Positions 45,965-53,140 of a stretch of DNA of 64,000 bases are shown here, piece by piece; position 1 is the stretch's first letter, and every line of letters begins with the position of its first letter. Location: positions 2,976,001 through 3,040,000 of the forward strand of contig NZ_JASVWB010000002.1 in assembly GCF_030287445.1 (NCBI RefSeq), given 5' to 3'. Origin of the DNA: Streptomyces sp. ALI-76-A (GTDB lineage Bacteria; Actinomycetota; Actinomycetes; Streptomycetales; Streptomycetaceae). The notes below the pieces were generated by a model that saw nothing but the letters and a program-made list of their open reading frames with translations, had not been told where the DNA came from and did no database searches. The position numbers and the translations under genes are program-made.

Positions 45965-46780
45965 GTGAATATCCGCTCCCTCACTAGAGGCGACGGCGTG
46001 GTGATCGGAGCAGCGGTGTTGCTGTTGATCGCGTCGTTCCTCGACAGCTACTCGGCCGACGCGGCCCCGGACGACTTCGACTTCCCGAGCGCTTGGGCGA
46101 GCGGCCCGATCCTCATGGGTGTCGTCCTGGCGGGCATCATCGGTGCCGCGCTGGTCGTCGTCGCCCGCGGCCTGCCTCAGGTGCCGAAGGTGGCCGGCCT
46201 CGACCTCGGCCAGTTCGGCGTCGCGTTCACGGTCTTCGCGGCGTGGAGCGCGCTCGGGAACATCTTCGACCCGGCCAGCGGCACCAACAACTTCGAGGGC
46301 GCCGGGGACAGCCTGGACGCCGGTGTCGGCCTGATCCTCCTGCTGGTCGCCACGCTGGTGATGGCCGGCGCCGCGGTCGCCACCCCCCTCGTCCCGGCGC
46401 TCCAGGCCTCCCTGGTCCCCGCCCCCAAGCCCCCGGCCCCGCAGCCCTACGGCGCCCAGCCCCAGGGCGGTTACGGCTACCCCGGTGCCCAGCAGGCCCC
46501 CTACGGCGGTCAGCCGCAGCCGGGCCAGCCCTTCGGCGGCCCGCCGCAGCAGCAGGCGGCGCAGGCGCAGCCGCCCGCGCCGGAGTTCTCGCCGTTCTGG
46601 TTCGCCGTGCCGGTGCCGCGCCCGCTGTACGCGGAGGACGGCTCGCCGACGCCGATCGCCGAACTGGCCCCGGGTACCTGGTACCTCGCGGTCGAGCAGC
46701 GCGGTCAGGCGCTGGTCGCACAGACGCAGGACGGCCGTCGCGGCGTGCTGCAGGACACCACGGGGATCCAGCGCGGCTGA
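45965..46780 (+). CDS. DUF5336-like four-helix membrane protein
   Basis: 271 residues from GTG 45965 (AAGGACC upstream). Four hydrophobic helices within the first ~145 residues (VVIGAAVLLLIASFLDSY, GPILMGVVLAGIIGAALVVVA, FGVAFTVFAAWSAL, VGLILLLVATLVMAGAAVATP) precede a Gln/Pro/Gly-rich stretch and a short C-terminal globular segment. This layout is typical of actinobacterial DUF5336 proteins of unknown role. An inverted repeat GGACGA-N5-TCGTCC (45,846-45,862) lies in the promoter region. Confidence 0.8.
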   Translation: MNIRSLTRGDGVVIGAAVLLLIASFLDSYSADAAPDDFDFPSAWASGPILMGVVLAGIIGAALVVVARGLPQVPKVAGLDLGQFGVAFTVFAAWSALGNIFDPASGTNNFEGAGDSLDAGVGLILLLVATLVMAGAAVATPLVPALQASLVPAPKPPAPQPYGAQPQGGYGYPGAQQAPYGGQPQPGQPFGGPPQQQAAQAQPPAPEFSPFWFAVPVPRPLYAEDGSPTPIAELAPGTWYLAVEQRGQALVAQTQDGRRGVLQDTTGIQRG

Positions 46781-46800
46781 GTCCGCACGGCCCGCACACG

Positions 46801-46834
46801 AACGGCCTCCCGCCCTTCCGGGCGGGGGGCCGTT
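46801..46834 (+). terminator. Hairpin terminator after the DUF5336-like gene
   Basis: AACGGCCTCCCGCCC and GGGCGGGGGGCCGTT arms around TTCC form a 15-bp stem with one wobble, 20 bp after the stop. Confidence 0.85.
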
Positions 46835-46862
46835 GTCGTACAGTCGCAGCCCGGACCGGTAC

Positions 46863-46877
46863 CTGACGGATCGTCAG
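46863..46877. promoter_or_regulatory. CTGACG-N3-CGTCAG palindrome, site 2
   Basis: CTGACGGATCGTCAG is perfect and ends 16 bp before the ATG of the F420 oxidoreductase, in a position to block transcription or initiation. It matches sites 1 and 3. Confidence 0.65.
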
Positions 46878-46893
46878 ACATCTGGGAGGCGTC

Positions 46894-47904
46894 ATGCGGC
46901 TCGGGCTCGCCCTCGGTTACTGGGGCCGCGGCCCCGACGCCGGCCATGTCCCGCTCGCGCAGGAGGCGGAGCGGCTGGGCTACGACTCCGTGTGGACCGC
47001 CGAGTCCTGGGGCTCGGACGCCTTCACCCCGCTCACCTGGATCGCCGCGCGGACCACGAGGATCGGGCTGGGGACGGCGGTCGCCCAGATGGCGGCCCGG
47101 TCCCCGACCACCACCGCCATGCACGCCCTGACCCTGGACCACCTCTCCGGCGGACGGATGACGCTCGGGCTCGGGCTGTCCGGTCCGCAGGTGGTCGAGG
47201 GCTGGTACGGACGGCCGTTCCCGAAGTCGCCGCTGACCGCGACCCGGGAGTACGTCGACGTCGTACGGCAGGTGCTGCGGCGGGCGGCGCCGGTGGAACT
47301 GGACGGACACTTCCATCCCCTCCCCTACCGCGGCCCGGACGCCACCGGCCTCGGCAAGCCGCTCAAGTCCATCACCCACCCCCTGCGTCCCGCGCTTCCC
47401 GTCCTGCTCGGCGCCGAGGGCCCGAGGAACGTGGCCCAGACGGCCCGGATCGCGGACGGCTGGCTGCCGTTGTACTGGTCGCCGGCCCGGCCCGAGGCGT
47501 ACGGGGAGGCGGTGGGCGCCCTGCCGGACGGTTTCCGCGTCGCGCCCATGGCCCAGGTGCGGCTCTGCGACGACATCGCCGAAGGGCTGCTGCCCGTCAA
47601 GGCGATGCTCGGCTTCTACATCGGCGGGATGGGCCACGCGGCCCGCAACTTCCACGCCGACCTAATGGCCCGCATGGGGTACGAGGAGGAGGCCCGGCGG
47701 ATCCAGGAACTGTTCCTGTCCGGCCGCCGGGAGGAGGCCGTGCGGGCCGTGCCGGACGCCTTCGCCGACGAGATCTCGCTGGTCGGGCCGCGTGAACGGA
47801 TCGCCGAGCGGCTGGAGTCGTGGCGCGCGGGACCGGTGACGGACCTGCTGGCGCTGGCCCCGGACCCGCGCACCCTGCGCGTGCTGGCGGAGCTCAACTC
47901 CTAG
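46894..47904 (+). CDS. LLM-class F420-dependent oxidoreductase
   Basis: 336 residues from ATG 46894 (GGGAGG upstream). Bacterial luciferase-like TIM barrel: GLALGYWGRG at the N-terminus, GYDSVWTAESWGSDAFTPL near residue 29, and LDHLSGGRMTLGLGLSGPQVVEGWYG near 80-105, the pattern of F420-using members of this family. Mycobacterial KstR regulons contain a comparable enzyme, so a role in lipid or steroid oxidation is possible. The palindrome just upstream is shared with maoC and aldehyde dehydrogenase genes. Confidence 0.93.
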   Translation: MRLGLALGYWGRGPDAGHVPLAQEAERLGYDSVWTAESWGSDAFTPLTWIAARTTRIGLGTAVAQMAARSPTTTAMHALTLDHLSGGRMTLGLGLSGPQVVEGWYGRPFPKSPLTATREYVDVVRQVLRRAAPVELDGHFHPLPYRGPDATGLGKPLKSITHPLRPALPVLLGAEGPRNVAQTARIADGWLPLYWSPARPEAYGEAVGALPDGFRVAPMAQVRLCDDIAEGLLPVKAMLGFYIGGMGHAARNFHADLMARMGYEEEARRIQELFLSGRREEAVRAVPDAFADEISLVGPRERIAERLESWRAGPVTDLLALAPDPRTLRVLAELNS

Positions 47905-47976
47905 TGCCGTGCGCGACTGCCCGGCGGCCGGAAGCCGGGCTGGTTTCAAACAAGGATTCGGGGCCATCCGACAGAC

Positions 47977-48267
47977 ATGTCTCGATATCGCAGTGGCTCC
48001 AACTCCGCGGGCACGGTCATCGCCGTCATCGCGGACATCATGGCCGTCATCCTCGGACTGTGGATCCTGATGTACCTGCTGGACGCCAACCGGGGCAACG
48101 ACCTGGTGCAGTTCGTCCATGACGCGGCCAACTGGCTCGCCGGCTGGTCGCGTGACCTGTTCACCTTCGACGAGGCCTGGGCCCGCGTGGTCGCCGGCTA
48201 CGGCCTGGCGGCGGTCGTGTACCTCTTCGTGGGGCACGCCATCGCCAACCGGGTGCACCGGCACTGA
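47977..48267 (+). CDS. Small two-helix membrane protein
   Basis: 96 residues from ATG 47977. Hydrophobic segments AGTVIAVIADIMAVILGLWILMYLL (residues ~11-35) and VVAGYGLAAVVYLFVGHAI (~71-89) flank an extracytoplasmic or cytoplasmic amphipathic loop. No domain is recognised. It is co-directional with the F420 enzyme but 72 bp away. Confidence 0.78.
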   Translation: MSRYRSGSNSAGTVIAVIADIMAVILGLWILMYLLDANRGNDLVQFVHDAANWLAGWSRDLFTFDEAWARVVAGYGLAAVVYLFVGHAIANRVHRH

Positions 48268-48457
48268 CGGCCCCCGGCCGCCAGCGGCCCACGGCACACC
48301 GACCGACACCCGACCCGGACCGACCCGACCGCCCCGTCCCCGCCCCGGAGCACCGGCAGCCTCGGCGAGGTCCGGGCGCGGGACGGGTCGGCCGTGCCGG
48401 TGCGCCCGGTCCGCCCGCCGTACAGCACCGCCACGTCGGCCCGTCGGCCGGACGCAC

Positions 48458-48493
48458 CGGCACGGGCCGCTCGTGCGGCACGGGAGCGCTCAG
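48458..48493. repeat. Two 18-bp copies over the stop codon of the toroid protein
   Basis: CGGCACGGGCCGCTCGTG (48,458) and CGGCACGGGAGCGCTCAG (48,476) are adjacent. The second contains the stop (complement of 48,490-48,492) of the minus-strand gene. Confidence 0.8.
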
Positions 48494-49560
48494 TCGCAGC
48501 AGTCCGGGTCGAGGCCCCTGGGCAGCCGGTCGCCACCGAACACCGTGCAGGTCGCCTCGTCCCCGCCCAGCGCCGCGACGGCGAGGAGCAGCGAGCCGGC
48601 CGTCCAGGTGGTCAGCTCCCGGGGCCAGACGGCGTCGTCCTCGAAGACATAGCCCGTCCAGTACAGCCCGGACTCCGCGTCGCGCAGGTGCTGGATCCAC
48701 TGGAGGATCTCCAGCGCCCGGTCCGACTCGCCCAGCGCCCAGAGCGCCAGGGCGAGTTCGGCCGACTCGCCGCCCGTCACCCACGGGTTGGGCGCCACGC
48801 ACCGCACGCCGAAGCCCGGGACCACGAAACGGTTCCAGCCCTCCTCGACGCGGGACTTGGCCTCGGTGTCCGCCAACGCGCCGCCCAGCACCGGGTAGTA
48901 CCAGTCCATCGAGTAGCGGTCCTTGTCGAGGAACCGCTCCGGGTGCCGGCGGATCGCGTGCCGCAGCGCTCCCACCGCCAACTCCCAGTCGGGCTGGGGC
49001 TCTTCCCGCTGCTCGGCGATGGCCAGCGCGCAGCGCAACGCGTGGTGGATGGAGGAGGAGCCGGTCAGCAGCGCGTCCGGGACGACCGTGCCGTCGTCCT
49101 CGCTCTTCCAGCCGATCTGCCCGCCGGGCTGTTGCAGGCGCAGGACGAACTCGATCGCCGCGTACACGGACGGCCACATGCGGTCCAGGAACATGTCGTC
49201 CCCGGTGGAGAGGTAGTGATGCCACACGCCCACGGCTATGTAGGCGACGAAGTTCGTCTCCCGGCCCCGGTCGGTGACGTCCTCGAAGTCCCCGTCGGCG
49301 TAGGCCGCGTACCAGGAGCCGTCCTCGTTCTGGTGCCGGGCCAGCCAGGTGTACGCCCGCTCGGCGGCCGCGTGTTCGCCGGCCGCGTCCAGGGCCATGG
49401 CGGCCTCGGTGTGGTCCCACGGGTCGAGGTGGTGCCCGCGGAACCACGGGATCGCCCCGTCCTCCCGCTGCACCGCGAGCAGCCCGGCGACGGTCGCGGC
49501 GGCCTGCTCGGAGGTGAGGACCCCGGGCAGGACGAGGTGTTCTGTCCGGGGGGTGGTCAC
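48490..49560 (-). CDS. Alpha/alpha-toroid protein (prenyltransferase/squalene-oxidase repeat-like)
   Basis: 356 residues from GTG 49560, overlapping the methyltransferase stop (GTGA). Repeats such as GLLAVQREDGAIPWFRG, WLARHQNEDGSWYAAYADGD and FVLRLQQPGGQIGW give the Q-x-x-dG-x-W pattern of terpene cyclase and prenyltransferase toroids; WDHTEAAMALD and WVTGGESAELALAL fit six-hairpin or toroid sugar enzymes as well. No DxDD or zinc motif is seen, so catalysis is unproven. It is last in a glycosyltransferase-methyltransferase-toroid operon that starts near a KstR box. Confidence 0.82.
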   Translation of the reverse strand: MTTPRTEHLVLPGVLTSEQAAATVAGLLAVQREDGAIPWFRGHHLDPWDHTEAAMALDAAGEHAAAERAYTWLARHQNEDGSWYAAYADGDFEDVTDRGRETNFVAYIAVGVWHHYLSTGDDMFLDRMWPSVYAAIEFVLRLQQPGGQIGWKSEDDGTVVPDALLTGSSSIHHALRCALAIAEQREEPQPDWELAVGALRHAIRRHPERFLDKDRYSMDWYYPVLGGALADTEAKSRVEEGWNRFVVPGFGVRCVAPNPWVTGGESAELALALWALGESDRALEILQWIQHLRDAESGLYWTGYVFEDDAVWPRELTTWTAGSLLLAVAALGGDEATCTVFGGDRLPRGLDPDCCD

Positions 49561-50324
49561 TCGGCGGCCGCCTCGGCTTCGGTCTCGGTCCCGGCGCCGG
49601 CAAGACGCGGGAGGTGGGGCTTGGTCGCGTACGCCACGAAGCTCTTGCCGATCAGCGGGTTCAGCGCCTGCTCGGCGACCCGGGTGGCCAGCGGTTTCCT
49701 CATGATGTCCCAGACCAGCAGCTTGTGGTACGCCCGCACCGGCAGCGCCTTGTCGTTGTCGACGCCGAACGCGCACTTCAGCCACCAGTACGGGGAGTGC
49801 AGGGCGTGCGCGTGGTGGGTGCCGTACGGCTTGAGGCCGGCCTCGCGCATCCGGGCGAGGAGTTCGTCCGCCCGGTAGATGCGGATGTGGCCGCCCTCCA
49901 CCTCGTGGTAGGCGTCGGACAGCGCCCAGCAGACCTTCTCCGGGCCGTAGCGCGGGACGGTGATCGCGATCCGGCCGCCGGGCTTCAACACCCGTACCAT
50001 CTCGGCGAGTACGCCCTTGTCGTCCGGGATGTGCTCCATCACCTCGGAGATGATGACGACGTCGAAGGAGTCGTCGGGGAAGGGCAGGGCGAGGGCGTCG
50101 CCCTCCATCGCGGTGGCGGTCGCGCCCTCGGGGGCCTCCCCCGCCTCCTTCATCGCCGCGAACCACTTCGCGACCTCGCGGATCTCCTCGCCGTTCTGGT
50201 CCAGCGCCACCACCTGGGCGCCGCGCCGGTAGCACTCGAACGCGTGCCGGCCGGCACCGCATCCGAGGTCCAGGACACGGTCGCCCGGGGCGAGCGGGAA
50301 CCGGGAGAAGTCGACGGTCAGCAC
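49557..50324 (-). CDS. Class I SAM-dependent methyltransferase
   Basis: 255 residues from GTG 50324 (MLTVDFSRFPLAPGDRVLDLG). Motif I VLDLGCGAGRHAFECYRRGA near residue 18, acidic VVALDQNG near 39, DVVIISEVMEHIPDD near 87 and LKPGGRIAITVPRYGPE near 112 are typical of Methyltransf_11 enzymes. It overlaps the glycosyltransferase gene by 7 bp and the toroid gene by 4 bp, so the three are translated as a unit. The acceptor is unknown; a lipid or glycolipid is suggested by the neighbours. Confidence 0.92.
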   Translation of the reverse strand: MLTVDFSRFPLAPGDRVLDLGCGAGRHAFECYRRGAQVVALDQNGEEIREVAKWFAAMKEAGEAPEGATATAMEGDALALPFPDDSFDVVIISEVMEHIPDDKGVLAEMVRVLKPGGRIAITVPRYGPEKVCWALSDAYHEVEGGHIRIYRADELLARMREAGLKPYGTHHAHALHSPYWWLKCAFGVDNDKALPVRAYHKLLVWDIMRKPLATRVAEQALNPLIGKSFVAYATKPHLPRLAGAGTETEAEAAAE

Positions 50325-51730
50325 GTGGCCCTGCTTTCGCGATCGGATGCTTCGGGGACGACGTCAACGGCTTCGGGGGCCACGGCACGGCCGGGCGGCG
50401 GGTGCGCGGAACGGCTGCCGGCCCCGCCCGCGCCGGCCATCGCCTCGCGGTACCGGGCCACCGTTCCCTCGGCCGCGCGGGCCCAGGTGAAACGCTCCAG
50501 CACCCGCGCGCGGCCGGCCGTGCCGAGCCGGGCGCGCAGGGCCGGGTCGGACAGCAGGCGGCTCAGTCCCTCCGCGAGTGCCCCGGAGTCGCCCGGCGGT
50601 ACCGCGAGGCAGGTCTCCCCGTCGGGGCCGGCGACCTCGGGGATCGCGCCGCCGGTCGTGGCCAGCAGGGGGGTGCCGGTGGCCATGGCCTCCGCGGCCG
50701 GCAGCGAGAAGCCCTCGTACAGCGACGGCACGCACGCGACCTCCGCCGAGCGCACCAGGTCCACCAGCTCGGCGTCCGATATGCCCTTGACGAAGTCGAC
50801 GGCGCCCTCGAGGCCGTACCGCTCGACCGCCTGGGCGACCGGCCCCTTGACGGGCCGCTTGCCGACGACGACGAGGTGGGCGTCGGGACGTTCGGTGCGG
50901 ACCTTCGCGAGCGCCTCGACCAGGTAGACCAGGCCCTTGAGGGGCACGTCCGCGCTGGACGTCGTCACGATCCGGCCCGGCACGACGGGCACCGAGGGGT
51001 CGGGGGAGAACAGGTCGGTGTCGGCGCCGATGTGGACCACGTGGATCCGGTCCTGCCGCACCCCCAGGTGGTCGATGATCTCCTGGCGCGAGGTGCCGGA
51101 GACGGTGAGCACGCAGGACAGGCGGCGGGCGACGCGCCGCTGCATGCGGGTGAAGGCGTACCAGCGGCGGACCGAGAACCGGCGCCGCGGCCCCTCGGCC
51201 GCGTCCAGCTCCAACTGCCGGTCCACGGTGATGGGGTGGTGGATGGTGGTGACCAGGGGTGCGCCGACATCGCCCAACAGCCCGTATCCGAGCGTCTGGT
51301 TGTCGTGCACGACGTCGAACTCACCGCGCCGGGCGCGCAGATGGCGGCGGGCGCGCAGGGAGAAGGTCAGCGGTTCGGGGAACCCGCCGGTCCACATCGT
51401 CGCCACTTCCAGCGCGTCGATCCAGTCGCGGTACTCGCCGCGCCCGGGGGTGCGGAAGGGGTCCGGCTGCCGGTACAGGTCGAGGCTGGGCAGCTCGGTG
51501 AGGGAGAGCCGGTCGTCGCGGCCCTCGTCGAGGACGGGGTAGGGCTGGGAGCCGATGACCTCGACACGGTGGCCGAGGCGGACCAGTTCGCGCGAGAGGT
51601 GCCGTACGTAGACACCCTGGCCGCCGCAGAACGGGTTTCCCTTATAGGTGAGGAGCGCGATGGTGAGCGGTCGCCCGCCGTCGGCAGCGAGGCCCTCTTC
51701 CGACCCCGCCTGACTGGCCTCAGCGGTCAC
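50318..51730 (-). CDS. GT4-family glycosyltransferase
   Basis: 470 residues from GTG 51730. GT-B fold with the N-terminal TIALLTYKGNPFCGGQGVYV donor/acceptor loop near residue 23, HDNQTLGYGLL near 140, TVSGTSRQEIIDHLGV near 210, and the C-terminal nucleotide-sugar motif VPSLYEGFSLPAAEAMATGTPLL near 335 (E-x7-E). A short disordered tail follows. It heads a three-gene operon 55 bp from a KstR box shared with divergent kstR. Donor and acceptor sugars or lipids are not known. Confidence 0.93.
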   Translation of the reverse strand: MTAEASQAGSEEGLAADGGRPLTIALLTYKGNPFCGGQGVYVRHLSRELVRLGHRVEVIGSQPYPVLDEGRDDRLSLTELPSLDLYRQPDPFRTPGRGEYRDWIDALEVATMWTGGFPEPLTFSLRARRHLRARRGEFDVVHDNQTLGYGLLGDVGAPLVTTIHHPITVDRQLELDAAEGPRRRFSVRRWYAFTRMQRRVARRLSCVLTVSGTSRQEIIDHLGVRQDRIHVVHIGADTDLFSPDPSVPVVPGRIVTTSSADVPLKGLVYLVEALAKVRTERPDAHLVVVGKRPVKGPVAQAVERYGLEGAVDFVKGISDAELVDLVRSAEVACVPSLYEGFSLPAAEAMATGTPLLATTGGAIPEVAGPDGETCLAVPPGDSGALAEGLSRLLSDPALRARLGTAGRARVLERFTWARAAEGTVARYREAMAGAGGAGSRSAHPPPGRAVAPEAVDVVPEASDRESRATC

Positions 51731-51784
51731 TCCCGGCCCCCTTCTGCCTGCACTGTCCCGCGAGACTACGACGGGACGCTAATC

Positions 51785-51798
51785 TAGAACAAGTTTCA
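51785..51798. promoter_or_regulatory. KstR operator between the glycosyltransferase operon and kstR
   Basis: TAGAACAAGTTTCA matches TnnAACnnGTTnnA in every defined position. It lies in the intergenic region between the divergent GT operon and kstR, as expected for autoregulation plus control of the operon. Confidence 0.88.
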
Positions 51799-51940
51799 GA
51801 CTTGATCGTTAAGTCGGCTCTGAATCTACCGGCAGGTAAGGGCACTGCGAGCAGTGGATCAGGTGATTCACGCCACGGCCGGCCACCCCTGCCATGCTGT
51901 GTGATCACCGATCGGCACCGACTGTCAGGGAACGGGACCC

Positions 51941-52561
51941 ATGCCTGCGGAAGCCAGGGCGAACAAGGCGCTGTCCTCGCCGCTCACCGAGCGGCAGGAG
52001 GCGCGCCGGCGCCGCATCCTGCACGCGAGCGCGCAGTTGGCCAGCCGGGGCGGTTTCGACGCGGTGCAGATGCGGGAGGTCGCCGAGTCCTCACAGGTGG
52101 CGCTCGGCACGCTGTACCGCTACTTCCCGTCGAAGGTGCATCTGCTGGTCGCCACGATGCAGGACCAGCTCGAGCACATGCACGGCACGCTGCGGAAGAA
52201 GCCGCCGGCCGGCGAGACGGCGGCGGAGCGGGTGGCGGAGACCCTGATGCGGGCCTTCCGGGCGTTGCAGCGGGAGCCGCATCTGGCCGACGCGATGGTC
52301 CGCGCGCTCACCTTCGCGGACCGCAGCGTCAGCCCGGAGGTCGACCAGGTCTCCCGGCAGACCACGGTGATCATCCTGGACGCGATGGGCCTGGAGAGCC
52401 CCACGCCGGACCAGCTCTCCGCGGTCCGCGTCATCGAGCACACCTGGCACTCGGCCCTGATCACCTGGCTCTCGGGCCGCGCCTCGATCGCCCAGGTCAA
52501 GATAGACATCGAGACGGTGTGCCGTCTGATCGACCTGACGGGCCCGGACGCCGGAGCCTAG
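51941..52561 (+). CDS. kstR: TetR-family repressor KstR
   Basis: 206 residues from ATG 51941. The DNA-binding domain EARRRRILHASAQLASRGGF ... VQMREVAESSQVALGTLYRYFPSKVHLLVATM (residues 21-70) is very close to mycobacterial KstR, including the AVQMR-VA and VGTLYRYFPSKVHLL-like recognition helix. The effector half contains TLMRAFRALQREPHLADAMVRALTFADRS and EVDQVSRQ, again matching KstR. KstR represses steroid/cholesterol catabolic genes and is released by 3-oxo-cholestenoyl-CoA-type thioesters. Matching operators are present at 40.2, 51.8 and (one mismatch) 54.8 kb. A TPP riboswitch transcript points into this gene's 3' end from the other strand. Confidence 0.93.
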   Translation: MPAEARANKALSSPLTERQEARRRRILHASAQLASRGGFDAVQMREVAESSQVALGTLYRYFPSKVHLLVATMQDQLEHMHGTLRKKPPAGETAAERVAETLMRAFRALQREPHLADAMVRALTFADRSVSPEVDQVSRQTTVIILDAMGLESPTPDQLSAVRVIEHTWHSALITWLSGRASIAQVKIDIETVCRLIDLTGPDAGA

Positions 52562-52615
52562 GGGCCGCCGGAGCCGCCGCCGAATCCCGCCCGCCCGACG
52601 GCACATGAAGGACCT

Positions 52616-52785
52616 ACGAGACGGGTTTCCCTGCGCCGGCATTACCCGGATCAGGTCCTGAGGTCGCCTTCCGGCCCGACCACTGCCTTCCGGCCTCTCA
52701 GCCCACCGTCGACGTCGGCGTCGGCGGATGCCGTAGCGTCTCGCCGAAGTCGGCTACTCCGGTTGAGCTCCCTCACTCGTCCCGT
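52616..52785 (-). ncRNA. TPP riboswitch (thi box) without a downstream gene
   Basis: On the minus strand GTGGGCTGAGAGG and ACCTGATCCGGGTAATGCC-GGCG-CAGGGA (about 52,620-52,660) are the conserved halves of the thi element. AGCTC/GGGCT forms P2, a long variable P3 carries its own hairpin (GTAGC ... GCTAC), and ACGAG/CTCGT closes P1. Downstream on that strand there are only 55 bp before the convergent kstR stop, and no minus-strand gene follows for about 800 bp until the GT operon, whose own start is separate. It is therefore an orphan, or acts through antisense reading into kstR. Confidence 0.9.
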
Positions 52786-52797
52786 AGGCCACTTCCC

Positions 52798-52803
52798 ATC
52801 ATA
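52798..52803 (-). promoter_or_regulatory. -10 element for the TPP riboswitch transcript
   Basis: TATGAT on the minus strand would start RNA near 52,791, just before the riboswitch P1. A TTGTCC lies upstream but at a short 14-bp spacing, so the -35 is uncertain. Confidence 0.5.
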
Positions 52804-52900
52804 GGACTTCCTTACCGGGACAAAACCCCCTGAACCATGATTTTTTCGCCTTTTCCCGACCCGCTTCCGCCACCCGCGTTCGCCGCCCCGCTTCCACCGC

Positions 52901-53134
52901 CTACTCCTCCGGCGGGAACACCGGCTCCCCGCTCCCCGGGAGCGTGATCACGATCGCCTCCACCGGGCAGGACTCCGCCGCCGCGAGGACCTTCTCGTTG
53001 GCGTCGGTCTCCGGTTCGGCGGGGTGGGACTGGCGGGCCGCGTCGAGGCGGAAGTCGTCGGGGGCGTGGTGGACACAGGTCGCGGAGCCGACGCACAGGG
53101 AACGGTCGACCTCGACGTGCCAGCGGTCACCCAT
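52901..53134 (-). CDS. [3Fe-4S]-type ferredoxin
   Basis: 77 residues from ATG 53134. LCVGSATCVHHAP (C-x5-C) near residue 13 and AAESCPVEAI near 53 give the three-cysteine pattern of single-cluster ferredoxins that serve P450s or oxygenases in actinobacteria. It begins 6 bp after the aldehyde dehydrogenase stop and is co-transcribed with it. No P450 lies in the window, so its electron acceptor must be elsewhere; related ferredoxins are members of mycobacterial KstR regulons. Confidence 0.9.
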   Translation of the reverse strand: MGDRWHVEVDRSLCVGSATCVHHAPDDFRLDAARQSHPAEPETDANEKVLAAAESCPVEAIVITLPGSGEPVFPPEE

Positions 53135-53140
53135 GACCCG

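Noticed and set aside
47919..47940. Hairpin after the F420 oxidoreductase as a terminator
   Set aside because: The stem GCCCGGC/GCCGGGC is short and lacks extension, so it is too weak to report in GC-rich DNA.
52091..52642. Minus-strand open frame directly after the TPP riboswitch
   Set aside because: It starts inside the aptamer and is antisense to kstR, with Arg/Leu-rich composition and no family resemblance, so it is not accepted as the riboswitch's target gene.
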